Shown: positions 47,301 through 56,039 of the stretch, piece by piece
Layout of the letters: each line of letters begins with the position of its first letter
Numbering within the stretch: position 1 is the stretch's first letter
NCBI RefSeq assembly: GCF_027853915.1
Contig: NZ_JAQGLA010000010.1
Coordinates: forward strand, 1 to 64,000
Reading direction: 5' to 3'
Length of the DNA stretch: 64,000 nucleotides
Origin: Saccharopolyspora oryzae
Lineage (GTDB): Bacteria > Actinomycetota > Actinomycetes > Mycobacteriales > Pseudonocardiaceae
Notes under the pieces: model-generated
Database searches by the model: none
What the model was told of the DNA's origin: nothing
What the model saw: the letters and a program-made list of their open reading frames with translations, nothing else
Program-made: the position numbers and the translations under genes

Positions 47301-47913
47301 GCGCGATCCGGATCCGCAGGTCCTTGGTGTAGTTGTCCTGCCAGCCCTCTTCCAGGAAGGCTGTCAACGCCTCAGGTGTGTCAGCCTGCAGGGCTTTCTC
47401 AGCGGCCGCCTGCATCGCAAGGCCACCGGAGTCTTTCAACTGAGCAATGCGGATCCGCATGTCGGTGTGCACGGTGTCGCGCCAGCCCGCCGACAGGAAC
47501 TCCTCCAGCACTTCCACGCTGCCGTCGTCGAGCGCGGCATTGGCTGCGTGCTGGGTACTGGGGCCGCCGCCGCTGATCGCTTGCACGGTGCGCAGCCGCA
47601 GATCCCGTTCATAGGCATCATGCTGCCCTGTGTCCAAAAAGGATCGGATGTCTTCGTCGGAGCCCATCAGGGCTGCTGCGGCAGCAGCCTTGGTGGCGGG
47701 CGCACCGTTGAGGTAGAGCTCCACAACACGCCCGCGCTCGGTCAGCTCGAGATCGAGCTCGTCGTCTTCAGCCGCCGCGACAGGTGCGGCACCGAACACG
47801 CCTGCCCCGACTGACAGTACGAGGTAGAGGGACAAGAATCGTCTGCTCCTGGACCGGCGCTCGCGCGCCGGTCCAGGGCGCCTTCTGAAAAACACGCGTT
47901 TCTCCCGATACAT
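44341..47913 (-). CDS. Secreted ALF-repeat, coiled-coil polymorphic toxin-like protein
   Basis: A 1190-residue exported protein. A basic N-region and hydrophobic core (FLSLYLVLSVGAGVFGAAPVAAA, cut near 48) form the signal. Four ALF-type repeats follow (about 55-250, each like RIRIAQLKDSGG...AAEKALQADTPEALTAFLEEGW), then a 330-residue Ala-rich coiled coil. Four more ALF repeats (about 610-840) and a second Ala-rich coil come next. The last ~180 residues are different: fewer Ala, AT-richer DNA, and an end WFGARDKNGKIRTFF...NPLDYYNNQ resembling BECR-type RNase tips. The structure fits a long stalk delivering a C-terminal toxin. The toxin activity is inferred. Confidence 0.75.
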   Translation of the reverse strand: MYREKRVFFRRRPGPARERRSRSRRFLSLYLVLSVGAGVFGAAPVAAAEDDELDLELTERGRVVELYLNGAPATKAAAAAALMGSDEDIRSFLDTGQHDAYERDLRLRTVQAISGGGPSTQHAANAALDDGSVEVLEEFLSAGWRDTVHTDMRIRIAQLKDSGGLAMQAAAEKALQADTPEALTAFLEEGWQDNYTKDLRIRIARIKDQGGPHLQDAAEAALQADTVTALHAFLANGWEVAQARDEEEATVTELVERAENASELARQETAAAQEATKRALSAAAEAKKAAERAAQETEAAQSDAAKATAAAARAAQMANEAASAARTAIAAADAASAAAAVAAQAASRAAAASSLAGQAASRAYSAASAASMNAGQAAAARQAATQAREAAAGANRAADAARFAGTAAREAGNAAVSAATAADNAAAAGRAAARAGQHANVADAEARRAQAAGQAAQAQANRARSAANAAVSLSNRSAQAADEAAVAAASAAQHANAAAAAADEAAEHAGEAADAAQQATDHANAAIEAANMAMDAANEARAVVDLARQAEADRVARNQEHAVEMAKEAHRAWQDNEDKQEWDAAEQTRIDEQTQALLDAATAEGADPDTVITSGRKAAINIMEHGGVWSSNAAADALSGSDEDLRAWLDHGRGEAAMQDDRTRVERIAELGEPEELRAAAEQALKGTDADVEEFLRTRDYPGRVTHDRIRTAQILDAGGPAVRAAANAALDGTPEDVRNFLDDGQFTARAKDQRLQTAQIKDAGGPRVQAAAEAALHGPPAAVQVFLESGQHTAAEEDYKAAVHAAEMERLVRRGMQAAAEAQQHAFTAAEAAATARNAAEEAAGYAKQANASAEQAAGFAAQAQHAANDAKASADRAAKSAQSALAAANSAQRSADQAASYAASAQRSALDARDFAASAYYAANQARAWAYEAGKDAQAAAQEALEAIDISMEAFRREAEQLRHNRPQLTDAQIKQAYQNGLICKYTYMDGSPAQQRCLNQATNPGFDSHMQSDMALHVLEFLGAYSHAASNGIEIMSMFIPMPGGSFLTAGKLSYSGVRSIMASNVLVLNKYGFASRHKAWEHYYKHAVGYGFDRRNGKKWGPHPDKPNGPDMPEFKRNPEAYWSAAKEFMGDTLPRGARERYRTRDGALLRVNPETGWFGARDKNGKIRTFFRVTDQNPLDYYNNQ

Positions 47914-48452
47914 TCAGCGAACACGACGGTAGAAAATCGAGCGGGTTCGCACGCGGATTCTCTGTCCAATGAGGACAGCGGTCGAGCCGGGTTCACGAAC
48001 AGTTGCATCAACTCTGCTCAGGACATGAGTCGTTAAGACCGCCCGTCGGAACGTCGGGGCCTCCGAGTCCCATCCCAGAACTAGCCAGGCGCCCGATGAC
48101 ACAACGAGGCCAACCCTCGCTCGCGCAATCTGATCAATGCCGCATATGCAGCCATAGCCGAAGGCGCCCCCAAGCGAAAGAAATTCTCAGCAACAGCCAC
48201 GAATAACAACAAGGAAAGTTAGCAAAACGGACACAACTAAATCCAGGCAAGATCGCGTGATTCACCTCATTAGCCCAACCGTTACCCAAAGCCACAAGGA
48301 TCACCATAACAATTTCACGCACCCCCTCTCGCATCCATGAACCACCTCAGGCAGAATTGCAACGTGATGTGGATCACTCAATCGGCGCTAGCGTCCGAAT
48401 GTCCGCTTTGTTAGCGTTCGCACGGTCTGGGGAGATTATTGTCTGGAGTAAA
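47914..48452. other. AT-rich intergenic region
   Basis: About 540 bases between divergent genes hold no supported gene. It is clearly poorer in GC than the surroundings, most of all at 48,160-48,330. Promoters for the toxin-like gene and the small secreted gene should lie here. A 66-codon minus frame at 48134-48334 is hydrophobic but has no ribosome site and is not called. Confidence 0.4.
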
Positions 48453-48947
48453 ATGAAGCACTGACTGAAGCTCGTTGCGCTGTTTTCGCTCACCTCCGCG
48501 ATAGCCACGTCAGCCGGAGTAGCTTCCGCGCTGAACAGCGACGATGCAGAGACGATCGCCCCAGATTCCGCATTAGTTCCCGCCGTAGAGGATTACAACT
48601 ATCCCGGCGCTGACCAGATTTTCACGGAACGCGGCATCAGATTAATCAAAGGCGACGGTCATATTGTTCTCGCTGATTGCAAGAGCAGCGACCCGCTGAT
48701 CAAGGTTGAAAGCGTCACTCTTCCAACTTCGTGTTTCCAGGTCATTGGAGCACAAGGATGGATCACCGTCGAGATTCCTCGCGTCTACCTGATTCGAGGC
48801 GGCGAGCACAATGTGAACGCCCGAATCACGGTCAATGGAAAGACCGAAGCAGTCGACATCCCACCCGGCGGACACAAGCCTGTCGGCGAAGGCAGCGCCC
48901 CGCCTGACGACAACCCAGCGACGCTCGTCGAACTGCAAGCATCGTGA
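48453..48947 (+). pseudogene. Small secreted protein gene with a stop at codon 4
   Basis: An ATG with GGAG before it opens a frame reading MKH-stop-LKLVALFSLTSAIATSAGVASA, that is, a signal peptide interrupted by TGA at 48462-48464. The frame then runs on to 48947 (160 codons). The mature part starts about NSDDAETIAPDS, contains two Cys (LADCKSSDP, LPTSCFQV) and ends in a Pro/Gly-rich tail. A single C-to-T change in an Arg CGA codon would explain it. Use of the following CTG as start would give an intact but unusual signal peptide. The stop is 23 bases before the next secreted protein gene. Confidence 0.6.
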
Positions 48948-48970
48948 CTCGGTTCATGCAAGGAGCATCT

Positions 48971-50887
48971 ATGACCCGCCCGCTCCGCACACGGCTGTTA
49001 ACGGCCGTAGCGGCAACCATCACCGGCGCAGCCCTGGTGTCGACGTCACCGGCGTACGCCATTTCCGGCGGTTCCGCCGCCGACACCACCACGCAGCCTT
49101 TCCTCGCCAAGATCCACATCGGGAACAATGACGCGGCTTGCTCCGGTGCTCTGGTAGCTCCGCAGTGGCTGGTGACCTCCGCGGCCTGCTTCGCTGCGAT
49201 CCCCAGCAAGCCGGAAAAGCTGGCCCCGGGAGCACCACACACCGCGACCACGGCGACGATCGACGGGAAGCACAAGCGGTCCGTTGATCGGATCGTGCCC
49301 CGCGAGGACCGCGATCTCGTCCTCGCTCACCTCGACCAGCCGGTCACCGGTGTCACCCCCGCGACGGTGGCGACGACCGCTCCGGGCGCGGGCCACACCC
49401 TGCTGGCTTCCGGCTACGGTCGCACCACCGACCAGTGGGTTCCCGCCGAGGCCCACACTGGTGAGTTCACCGTTGAATCGGTCGGGTCCGGCTCGTTAAA
49501 TCTGCAAGGCGCCGACGACAACGCCAACATCTGCAAGGGCGACGCCGGCGGACCGGTGCTGCGCACCGGCGATCAGGGGCCGGAGATCGTTGCCGTCGCC
49601 AGCGGCTCACGTCAAGCGGGTTGTATCGGTGAGACGTCCGCCCAGACCGGCGCGACTGCTACCCGGGTCGACGACCTTGCCGACTGGATGGCAAGCGAGG
49701 TCGTAGCGCTGCAGGCAACTCCCGCAACCAAGAACGCGATCAACCTGTCCTGGACCGCGATGACGGGCAACTACCGCATCTACGGTGCCCAGAACCCGAA
49801 CGTCGCCATCGAGGCCCGCAATCTGCTCGGCGAGACCACCGAGAACCGATTCACCCACACCTCGGTACCAGCCGGTCAGACCTGGTACTACCGCGTCGCC
49901 GTTCTCGATACCAACGGCGCCCAAGTCGCCCTCTCCAACACCGTGCAGGCCAAGAGCCGCACTGCCACCGTCACCGACTTCAACGGTGACGGCAAGGACG
50001 ACATCGCCACCTTCAAGGGCACCCTGACCTCCGTGGCGGTCTCCGATGGCGACCGGTTCGGTGCCGCCTCGCAGTGGAGCAGCAACCTCGCCGGCAACGG
50101 CGCGATCCCGCTCACCGGCGACTTCAACGGCGACGGCATCAGCGACGTGGTCACCTTCAACAACGGCCCCGTCAACGTCGCACTCTCCGACGGACAGAAG
50201 TTCGGCCCCACCCAGCGCTGGCACGACCACTTCGGCCTGTCCAACCAGAAGGTCGCCGTCGGCGATGTCAACGGAGACGGCAAGGACGACATCATCGCCT
50301 TCTCCGGCCGCACCTACGGTGACGTGTTCGTAGCGCTCTCCACCGGCACCCAGTTCCTGCCCGCGCAGAAGTGGCACGACCGCTTCGCCCTCGGCACCGA
50401 AACCCCCGCCGTGGGCGACTTCAACGGCGACGGCAAAGCCGACATCGTCACCTTCACCGACAGCGGCGCCGTGTATGTCCCCCTCTCCGATGGGACCCGC
50501 TTCGTCCAGGACGGCTGGAAGTGGCACAACCGCTTCTCCCCCACCGGTGAAATCCCCGCCGTCGGCGACTTCAACGGCGATGGCAAGGACGACATCGTCA
50601 CCTTCCTCCGCGGCGACACCGGCTACGTGTACGTGTCACTGTCCACAGGCGACAGCTTCGTCGAGGACAACGACCGGTGGAACGACTTCTTCTCCATCCG
50701 CGACGAATGGCCCGGCGTCGGTGACTTCAACGGCGACGGCAAAGCCGACGTCGTGACCTTCACCCGCGGCGGCCGCGCCCAGGTCTACGTCGCCCGCTCC
50801 GACGGCACAGCCTTCGAAGACGGGACCGAATGGCACGGCGACTTCGCCGGCGGACTCGAGTACCCACTCCCCTCCGCACACCGCTAA
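48971..50887 (+). CDS. Secreted trypsin-fold pseudoprotease with FG-GAP repeats
   Basis: A 638-residue exported protein. A signal peptide (to about 31, ASA-like APAYA) is followed by a chymotrypsin-fold domain (about 31-230), a fibronectin-III-like segment (about 235-330) and FG-GAP/VCBS repeats. Six calcium loops of the DFNGDGKDD type predict a beta-propeller. The protease triad is broken. His of TAAHC is Ala72 (VTSAACF) and the nucleophile Ser of GDSGGP is Ala192 (CKGDAGGPV). Asp115 remains (RDLVLAHL). It is therefore a likely non-enzymatic binding protein. The ATG at 48971 has AAGGAG before it. Confidence 0.88.
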   Translation: MTRPLRTRLLTAVAATITGAALVSTSPAYAISGGSAADTTTQPFLAKIHIGNNDAACSGALVAPQWLVTSAACFAAIPSKPEKLAPGAPHTATTATIDGKHKRSVDRIVPREDRDLVLAHLDQPVTGVTPATVATTAPGAGHTLLASGYGRTTDQWVPAEAHTGEFTVESVGSGSLNLQGADDNANICKGDAGGPVLRTGDQGPEIVAVASGSRQAGCIGETSAQTGATATRVDDLADWMASEVVALQATPATKNAINLSWTAMTGNYRIYGAQNPNVAIEARNLLGETTENRFTHTSVPAGQTWYYRVAVLDTNGAQVALSNTVQAKSRTATVTDFNGDGKDDIATFKGTLTSVAVSDGDRFGAASQWSSNLAGNGAIPLTGDFNGDGISDVVTFNNGPVNVALSDGQKFGPTQRWHDHFGLSNQKVAVGDVNGDGKDDIIAFSGRTYGDVFVALSTGTQFLPAQKWHDRFALGTETPAVGDFNGDGKADIVTFTDSGAVYVPLSDGTRFVQDGWKWHNRFSPTGEIPAVGDFNGDGKDDIVTFLRGDTGYVYVSLSTGDSFVEDNDRWNDFFSIRDEWPGVGDFNGDGKADVVTFTRGGRAQVYVARSDGTAFEDGTEWHGDFAGGLEYPLPSAHR

Positions 50888-50900
50888 CCACGCAAGCCGA

Positions 50901-50939
50901 CGTGGGGTGTAGGAAGGCGGCGCCTTCCCACACCCCACG
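50901..50939 (+). terminator. Terminator after the pseudoprotease gene
   Basis: A long stem (CGTGGGGTGT, then GGAAGGC, mirrored by GCCTTCC and ACACCCCACG) with one bulge on each arm and a 3-base loop, 13 bases after the stop. Confidence 0.75.
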
Positions 50940-51459
50940 ATCGCCATCTGGAGCATTCGAGTGCTCCGGCCGATCGAGGGCCCCGGTATCCGCTGGTCAG
51001 CGCCGGAAGGCTCTCGGCAACGCGGCAGCTGCGCCTGCCCTTCCCTCGTGTCGAATGTGATCTGAATTACACCCGTTGAACGGAACATCCTGACCCATTT
51101 GAGCGATAGCGGAGACGATAGGGCATACGGGTCAAACGCCGCGAAGAGGAGTCGAGGCGTCCGCAGCGTCGTCGCCACGCTCCCCGTTTGGACATGTGCC
51201 GTTGTGGGGACGCGGATGTCGGAGCAGTGTCCGCGGGCACCTCCAGTCCACTAGGGACAACCGGGACAGGACGCCCGTCCGAACCTTGGTGGGGTCGGAG
51301 AAGCCACCGATTCCCGCTAGTTGGTGCGCCCGCTCTGCGGCGCGCGGAAGTTCCGGTCTGCACTCGACACTGGCCTGGTGCGCACACGAGATGCATACCA
51401 AGACTGCCTGGTCGAGCACCGGAATTTCGATCTGGTTTGCTGAATGGAGATCGAGACCT
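50940..51459. other. Intergenic region before the HAD-like gene
   Basis: About 520 bases with no supported gene. Open frames run through from 51188 on, but their translations have odd composition and no ribosome sites. They are probably chance frames upstream of the TTG start at 51460. Confidence 0.4.
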
Positions 51460-54102
51460 TTGTTTGACGCGATAAGGGCTTCCGGCGTTTCGCAGCTGGA
51501 GCGGGCTGAGCGGTTGCTCTCCGACGGGTCCTGCTCGGTGCTGTCGTTGGACATCTTCGACACGGTTCTGTGGCGGCGGGTGCCGCGGCCGACCGACCTG
51601 TTCGGCATGCTCGCGGCGCGGCTGCGGAAGGCGGGGCTCTGCCCGGAGTGGGTCACCGACGCGACGTTCCGGCGCATGCGCATCGAGGCCGAACAGCGGG
51701 CTCGCCACGCAAGCGGTTCTGCGTGCGGCGAGGTGTCGCTATTCGACATCTGGCGAGAGATGCCGCAGGCGCTGTGCACCGGCACATCGCTCGAGAAGCT
51801 CGTTGGCGCGGAGGTCGAGCTGGAGCGTGAGGTGACGGTCGTCGACCTCGACATCGCACGCCTGGTCCAGGTCGCGGACAAGAACGACATCCCGATCGTG
51901 CTCGTGTCGGATACCTACTTCACCGCTGACCAGCTGGAGCATCTCCTCGACCGCCGCGAGCTGGAACCGCTGCGGGACGCGCGGGTGTTCCGCTCGCACC
52001 AGCACGGGCTGGACAAGGGGTCTGGCCTGTGGAAGATCGTCCTGCACGAACTCGGGAGGAGCCCGGAACAGGTGGTGCACGTCGGTGACAACGAAGTCGC
52101 CGATCACGACGTGCCCGGAGAGCTCGGGGTGCGCACGGTGCACTACCGGCGGATCGACGCAGAGTTCGCGAGGGTGCTGGACCGCGAAGGCGAGTCCGTA
52201 GATTCCTTCGGCCCGTTCAGCCCGCACGTGCACGCCGAACATGGAGACTTCGGCCTGACCAGCCTGCGCGCGAAGACACTGCAGTCCGTACCCGGGGACG
52301 TCAGCACGTCCGTGCGGACGGCTTGGCGTTACGGGGCCTCGGTGCTCGGTCCGGTGCTGACCGGCTTCGCCGAGTGGGTGGCCAGTCGGGCGCATCAGTC
52401 GGGCACGCCGGTGGTGTGGTGTCCGATGCGCGAGGGCGAGCTGCTTTCCGAGCTGGTGACCAACGCCGCCCGGACGCGCGGGTGGAACGTGACCGCGAAA
52501 CCGATCTGGCTTTCCCGGCACGTCACCTCGATCGCTGCGCTGGACTGCTTCGACCACGACTCGGTGCGCGACTTCATCCGCCGCAGCTACCGGCTCACCG
52601 TCGAGCAGCTGCTGACGTCGCTCAAGCTGCGCCCCGGCGACGTCCCATCCCTGGCCGACAAGCTGGGGATTCTGCTCAACCAGCCGGATGTCGTGGACCG
52701 CGTCACCATTGCGCTCACCGAATCGCCGCACCTCACGAACCGGCTAGCTGCCACGGTGACCGCCGCGCGGGAGCGGTTGCTGCACTCGCTTCGCCGCGCC
52801 GGCGCATTGGACGCGCCGGAACTTCCGCTGGTCGACCTCGGTTGGGGCGGGACCATCCAGTTCCAGCTCGACCAGGTCCTGCGCCGCAGCCGCACCGGTG
52901 TTCGGCCGATCGGCTTCTACCTCGCCACCAACGAGCGAGCCACTCGCCTGTACCTGGCCGGTCTGCGAACCGAGTCGTACCTCGGACAGATGGGCCATCC
53001 GCACGACGTCGTCCACGCCCTCAGCCGCAGCCCTGAAGTGGTCGAGCAGTGCGTCAGCGCCCGGTGCGGCTCGCTGCTCGGCTTCACCGACGACGGCTCG
53101 CCCGAACTCGGCGCACCGGGCAGCAGCCCGGCGCAGGATCTCGAATGGCAGGGGGCCCAGCACGGCATCGCGACATTCCAGGAGTTCTGGAACCGCTACG
53201 TCGCCCACAGCGACGGGGCGTGGCCCGAACTCACCACCGACGCCGCTGCGCTGTGGCTGGCCAAGATCATGCGCTCGGCGGTGCAGGCCCCCACCGAAGC
53301 CGAAGCGGCCGTCTTCGGGAACTGGCAGCACGAGGACAACTTCGGGTCCTCGATCATCACCCGCATCCTGCCCGACGACCTCGTACCGGCGGTGCCCTAC
53401 CTGTCCCCGCCGGACCTCGACGACCTGGACATGCGGGACGCGTACTGGCCGGAACTCCTCGCTGCCTCTGACCCGAACCTGAGCGCGGCCGTGCGCGCGA
53501 TGCGCAGCGGCGCGGTCGACCCCGCCATGTTCGAGCAGTCGGGGCAGCCCTCCGAGACCCGGCTGCGGTTCCGCACGCCCGACGACCACTGGTGGGACGG
53601 CCCGCGCCGACGGGTCCGGATCAACCACAACGGACTGTCCTTCGCGCGGCTGAACTTCGAATCCGAAGGCGCCACCGACATCTCGCTCGCCATCCCCGGA
53701 CGACCCGCGATCGTGCGCGTCGACTGGATCGAGATCACCGCGTTCGTCAGCGGCGACCCGAACCCCCGCGTGCTGCGGTGGGAACGCGGCGAGGACTTCG
53801 CCGGACTCGTCTTCGCCGAATGCACCTGGCTGGGAGGGAACCTCGTCGAGTTCCACGCCCCGCACGCGGCGATCTGGCTCCCCCTTGCCAACCGCGCCGG
53901 AGGACCGATCGCCTCAGCCCAGGTCACCATCGCCTTCGCCGTGCTACCGCAGTCGATGTCCGGCCTCGCACACCGGCTCACCCCCGCATCAGGGCTGGCC
54001 CGGGTCACCGGCCGGGCCCGCGAGGAGTACCGCACCCGGGGGATCCGGGGAGTCGCGGCCGGTGCAGCCCGGATCGCACTCCGCCAGCTGGGAGGACGCT
54101 GA
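51460..54102 (+). CDS. Large HAD-superfamily protein (COG5610-like)
   Basis: An 880-residue cytoplasmic protein. The N-terminal domain is HAD-like: motif I SLDIFDTVLWRRV, motif II LVSDTYFTADQL, Lys in GLDKGSGLWK and motif III/IV VHVGDNEVADHD. The central part (VWCPMREGELLSELV, PLVDLGWGGTIQFQLDQVL, IGFYLATNERAT) and the C-terminus are typical of the large COG5610-type proteins found with glycosyl- and methyltransferases. The TTG start has GGAG 9 bases before it; the frame stays open upstream. It overlaps the methyltransferase gene by 3 bases (TGATG). A role in surface-glycan synthesis is inferred. Confidence 0.82.
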   Translation: MFDAIRASGVSQLERAERLLSDGSCSVLSLDIFDTVLWRRVPRPTDLFGMLAARLRKAGLCPEWVTDATFRRMRIEAEQRARHASGSACGEVSLFDIWREMPQALCTGTSLEKLVGAEVELEREVTVVDLDIARLVQVADKNDIPIVLVSDTYFTADQLEHLLDRRELEPLRDARVFRSHQHGLDKGSGLWKIVLHELGRSPEQVVHVGDNEVADHDVPGELGVRTVHYRRIDAEFARVLDREGESVDSFGPFSPHVHAEHGDFGLTSLRAKTLQSVPGDVSTSVRTAWRYGASVLGPVLTGFAEWVASRAHQSGTPVVWCPMREGELLSELVTNAARTRGWNVTAKPIWLSRHVTSIAALDCFDHDSVRDFIRRSYRLTVEQLLTSLKLRPGDVPSLADKLGILLNQPDVVDRVTIALTESPHLTNRLAATVTAARERLLHSLRRAGALDAPELPLVDLGWGGTIQFQLDQVLRRSRTGVRPIGFYLATNERATRLYLAGLRTESYLGQMGHPHDVVHALSRSPEVVEQCVSARCGSLLGFTDDGSPELGAPGSSPAQDLEWQGAQHGIATFQEFWNRYVAHSDGAWPELTTDAAALWLAKIMRSAVQAPTEAEAAVFGNWQHEDNFGSSIITRILPDDLVPAVPYLSPPDLDDLDMRDAYWPELLAASDPNLSAAVRAMRSGAVDPAMFEQSGQPSETRLRFRTPDDHWWDGPRRRVRINHNGLSFARLNFESEGATDISLAIPGRPAIVRVDWIEITAFVSGDPNPRVLRWERGEDFAGLVFAECTWLGGNLVEFHAPHAAIWLPLANRAGGPIASAQVTIAFAVLPQSMSGLAHRLTPASGLARVTGRAREEYRTRGIRGVAAGAARIALRQLGGR

Positions 54103-55181
54103 TGAGCACCCAACCCGACCTGGGCAACCGGACCGACCCGCACGCACAAGCCCGGGCTGCCCGGCAACAGCCGCTGCTGCTGCACTCCGTGGCGCTGTTC
54201 CGCGAAATCCTCGAACATCTCTTCACCCACCGGCACATCTCGACCGTCGTCGAAGTGGGCGTGGAGTCCGGCCAGGTCAGCTCCCTCTACGCCGAGCTCG
54301 GCGCGGTCGCGGTCCACTGCGTCGAGCCCGACCCCACGCCGGAACTCCGCGCCGCGATCGCCGACAACGACGCCCTGCACCTCGCGCAACGACCGTCCCC
54401 CGCTGTCCTCGCCGAGTTACCGATCGCCGATCTGTACGTGCTGGACGGGGACCACAACTACGCCACGGTCCGCGCCGAACTCGACTGGATCACCGCCAAC
54501 GCACCGGACGCCGTCGTCGTGCTCCACGACCTGCTATGGCCGTGCGCACGCCGGGACATGTACTACGAACCGTCCAATCTGGACCCCGCAGACCGGCACC
54601 CAGCCACCACCGACGGGCCCACCGTCGGCCACGACGGGCTCACCCCGTCCGGATTCATCGGACGCGGCGCCTTCACCTGGGCAACGCACGCCGGCGGCGA
54701 ACGCAACGGCGTCCTCACCGCCGTCGAAGACGCCCTGGCCGCAGCACCCGACTGGCACCTCGAGCTGATCCCCGCGGTCTTCGGACTCGGCATCATGCTG
54801 CGACCGACCGCGGAACACGACACCGACCTCCTCGACATCCTCCAGCCCTACAGCCGATCCACACTGCTGACCGCCCTGGAGAACAACCGGATCGCCCTCT
54901 ACACCCGGGTGATCGAGCTCGAACACGAAGCCGCCGCCCACGCCACCAACGCCGACGAACTCGCAAGCACCATCGCCGCCAAACAAGCCGAAATCGACGC
55001 ACTCACCCAAGAGCTGAACACGCTCCGAGAACGCCACGCCAATCACACCAATCGCCTCACACGAGAGAAAAGCCTCCTGGCAGAGGAGCTGGAAGACCAG
55101 CGGCGAGTCACCAAATCGCTCCAGAACCTCGCCCGGGCAGCCACATCGCCCCTACGACAGCGCGCACGGCCCCAACCGTGA
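54102..55181 (+). CDS. Class I SAM-dependent methyltransferase with C-terminal coiled coil
   Basis: A 359-residue protein with a Methyltransf_24-like domain: motif I VVEVGVESGQVSSLY, then HCVEPDP, DLYVLDGDHNYATV and VVLHDLLWPC. A long heptad-rich helix follows (about 265-345; ELEHEAAAHATNADELAS, EIDALTQELNTLRER), suggesting oligomerisation or docking to a partner. GGGAGG lies before the ATG, which overlaps the HAD-like stop. The two are translationally coupled. The acceptor is probably a sugar or polysaccharide, by context only. Confidence 0.85.
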   Translation: MSTQPDLGNRTDPHAQARAARQQPLLLHSVALFREILEHLFTHRHISTVVEVGVESGQVSSLYAELGAVAVHCVEPDPTPELRAAIADNDALHLAQRPSPAVLAELPIADLYVLDGDHNYATVRAELDWITANAPDAVVVLHDLLWPCARRDMYYEPSNLDPADRHPATTDGPTVGHDGLTPSGFIGRGAFTWATHAGGERNGVLTAVEDALAAAPDWHLELIPAVFGLGIMLRPTAEHDTDLLDILQPYSRSTLLTALENNRIALYTRVIELEHEAAAHATNADELASTIAAKQAEIDALTQELNTLRERHANHTNRLTREKSLLAEELEDQRRVTKSLQNLARAATSPLRQRARPQP

Positions 55182-55241
55182 CGAAGGACAGTTTGCCGCG
55201 CTAGAGCGCTCATACCATCGGTTCGCAGAGAACACGAATTG

Positions 55242-55276
55242 GCACCGGGTAAGGGGAAACCCCCTATGCCCGGTGC
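55242..55276 (+). terminator. Terminator after the HAD-methyltransferase operon
   Basis: A two-part stem, GCACCGGG/CCCGGTGC outside and GGGG/CCCC inside, lies 60 bases past the methyltransferase stop. Confidence 0.65.
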
Positions 55277-55334
55277 TCCTGAAGGCAGGATGGAATCCAT
55301 GTAAACCGTCCCCGTCAGCAAGGGACCAGCGGAT

Positions 55335-55928
55335 GTGCCACGGCCGGATCGCTGCGCTCACCTCCGCGTCGATCGCCGTGGCTATCCGATCATCGCCACT
55401 GTTGGTCAAGACGCTGACACCGTGGACTTCGGCGCCGTGTCCGAGAAGCGGAAGCTTGTGCTCGCTACCTTCGACCTGTGCGCGGTATGCGCGCTGCCGT
55501 TCGGTGAGGAACTGCGTTGGCAGGTCAGCTTCGACAAGGACGACCTGGTCCGGGCGAAGGAGGCGCTTTTCGGCGAGGCTCCAGTGCATGAGGTGTGCGG
55601 GCTCTATGCGTCCCAGGTGTGCCCATTCGTCTCCTCACCACATGCACGGCTCGGCGACGAGCTCCGCAAGGGAATGAAGCGCCCGAGGAAGTCGTACTCG
55701 CGGGTTACCGCCGAACACACCGAGTGTTTGGAGAGCAATCCCGCCTGCAAGCCGGCACCGGAGTCCTGCATTTTCAGATGAAGGACCTCACCGCTTCACA
55801 CGTTCTCAGGAACTCAGCCGAGGCAGCCGCCGCATATGCGCAAGCGTTGGACGCGGAGCCAACCCTCGACGTTGATCCGCAAGAACAGGCGTTAGTCGAC
55901 GCTGCGCCCCTTGACGCACTGCTGGAAG
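55335..55928 (+). pseudogene. Frameshifted hypothetical gene with zinc-ribbon-like Cys pairs
   Basis: A GTG start with AAGGGA upstream gives PRPDRCAHLRVDRRGYPI, then FDLCAVCALPFGEEL and VHEVCGLYASQVCPF, up to GMKRP near 55685. The protein then continues sensibly only in another frame (EEVVLAGYRRTHRVFG, HFQMKDLTASHVLR, AEAAAAYAQAL, DVDPQEQALVD). One missing base at about 55683-55686 explains this. It also lacks a natural end: after ALVDAAP it runs into recombinase and transposase scars. The family occurs widely as hypothetical proteins in Streptomyces and relatives, as I recall. No function is known. Confidence 0.65.
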
Positions 55929-55929
55929 A

Positions 55930-56025
55930 CCCACTACACCCACGGTGCCGTCACCGGATCCGGCTCCAACCGATGCAGGCGACGCCCCCACCGCGCGTGA
56001 ACACTGTTCGGATGCGGATCTGTCC
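55930..56025 (-). pseudogene. Fragment of a second serine recombinase gene
   Basis: The minus-strand translation DPHPNSVHARWGRRLHRLEPDPVTAPWV (in overlapping parts) matches GPHPNVTHAQWGRRVHVLEPDPETAPWV of the intact recombinase encoded at 41541-43037. Bases 55930-56025 and 42346-42440 align in the same orientation with clear divergence, so this is a related but older copy. It ends abruptly on both sides. Confidence 0.7.
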
Positions 56026-56039
56026 TCCCTCTCTGCCAT

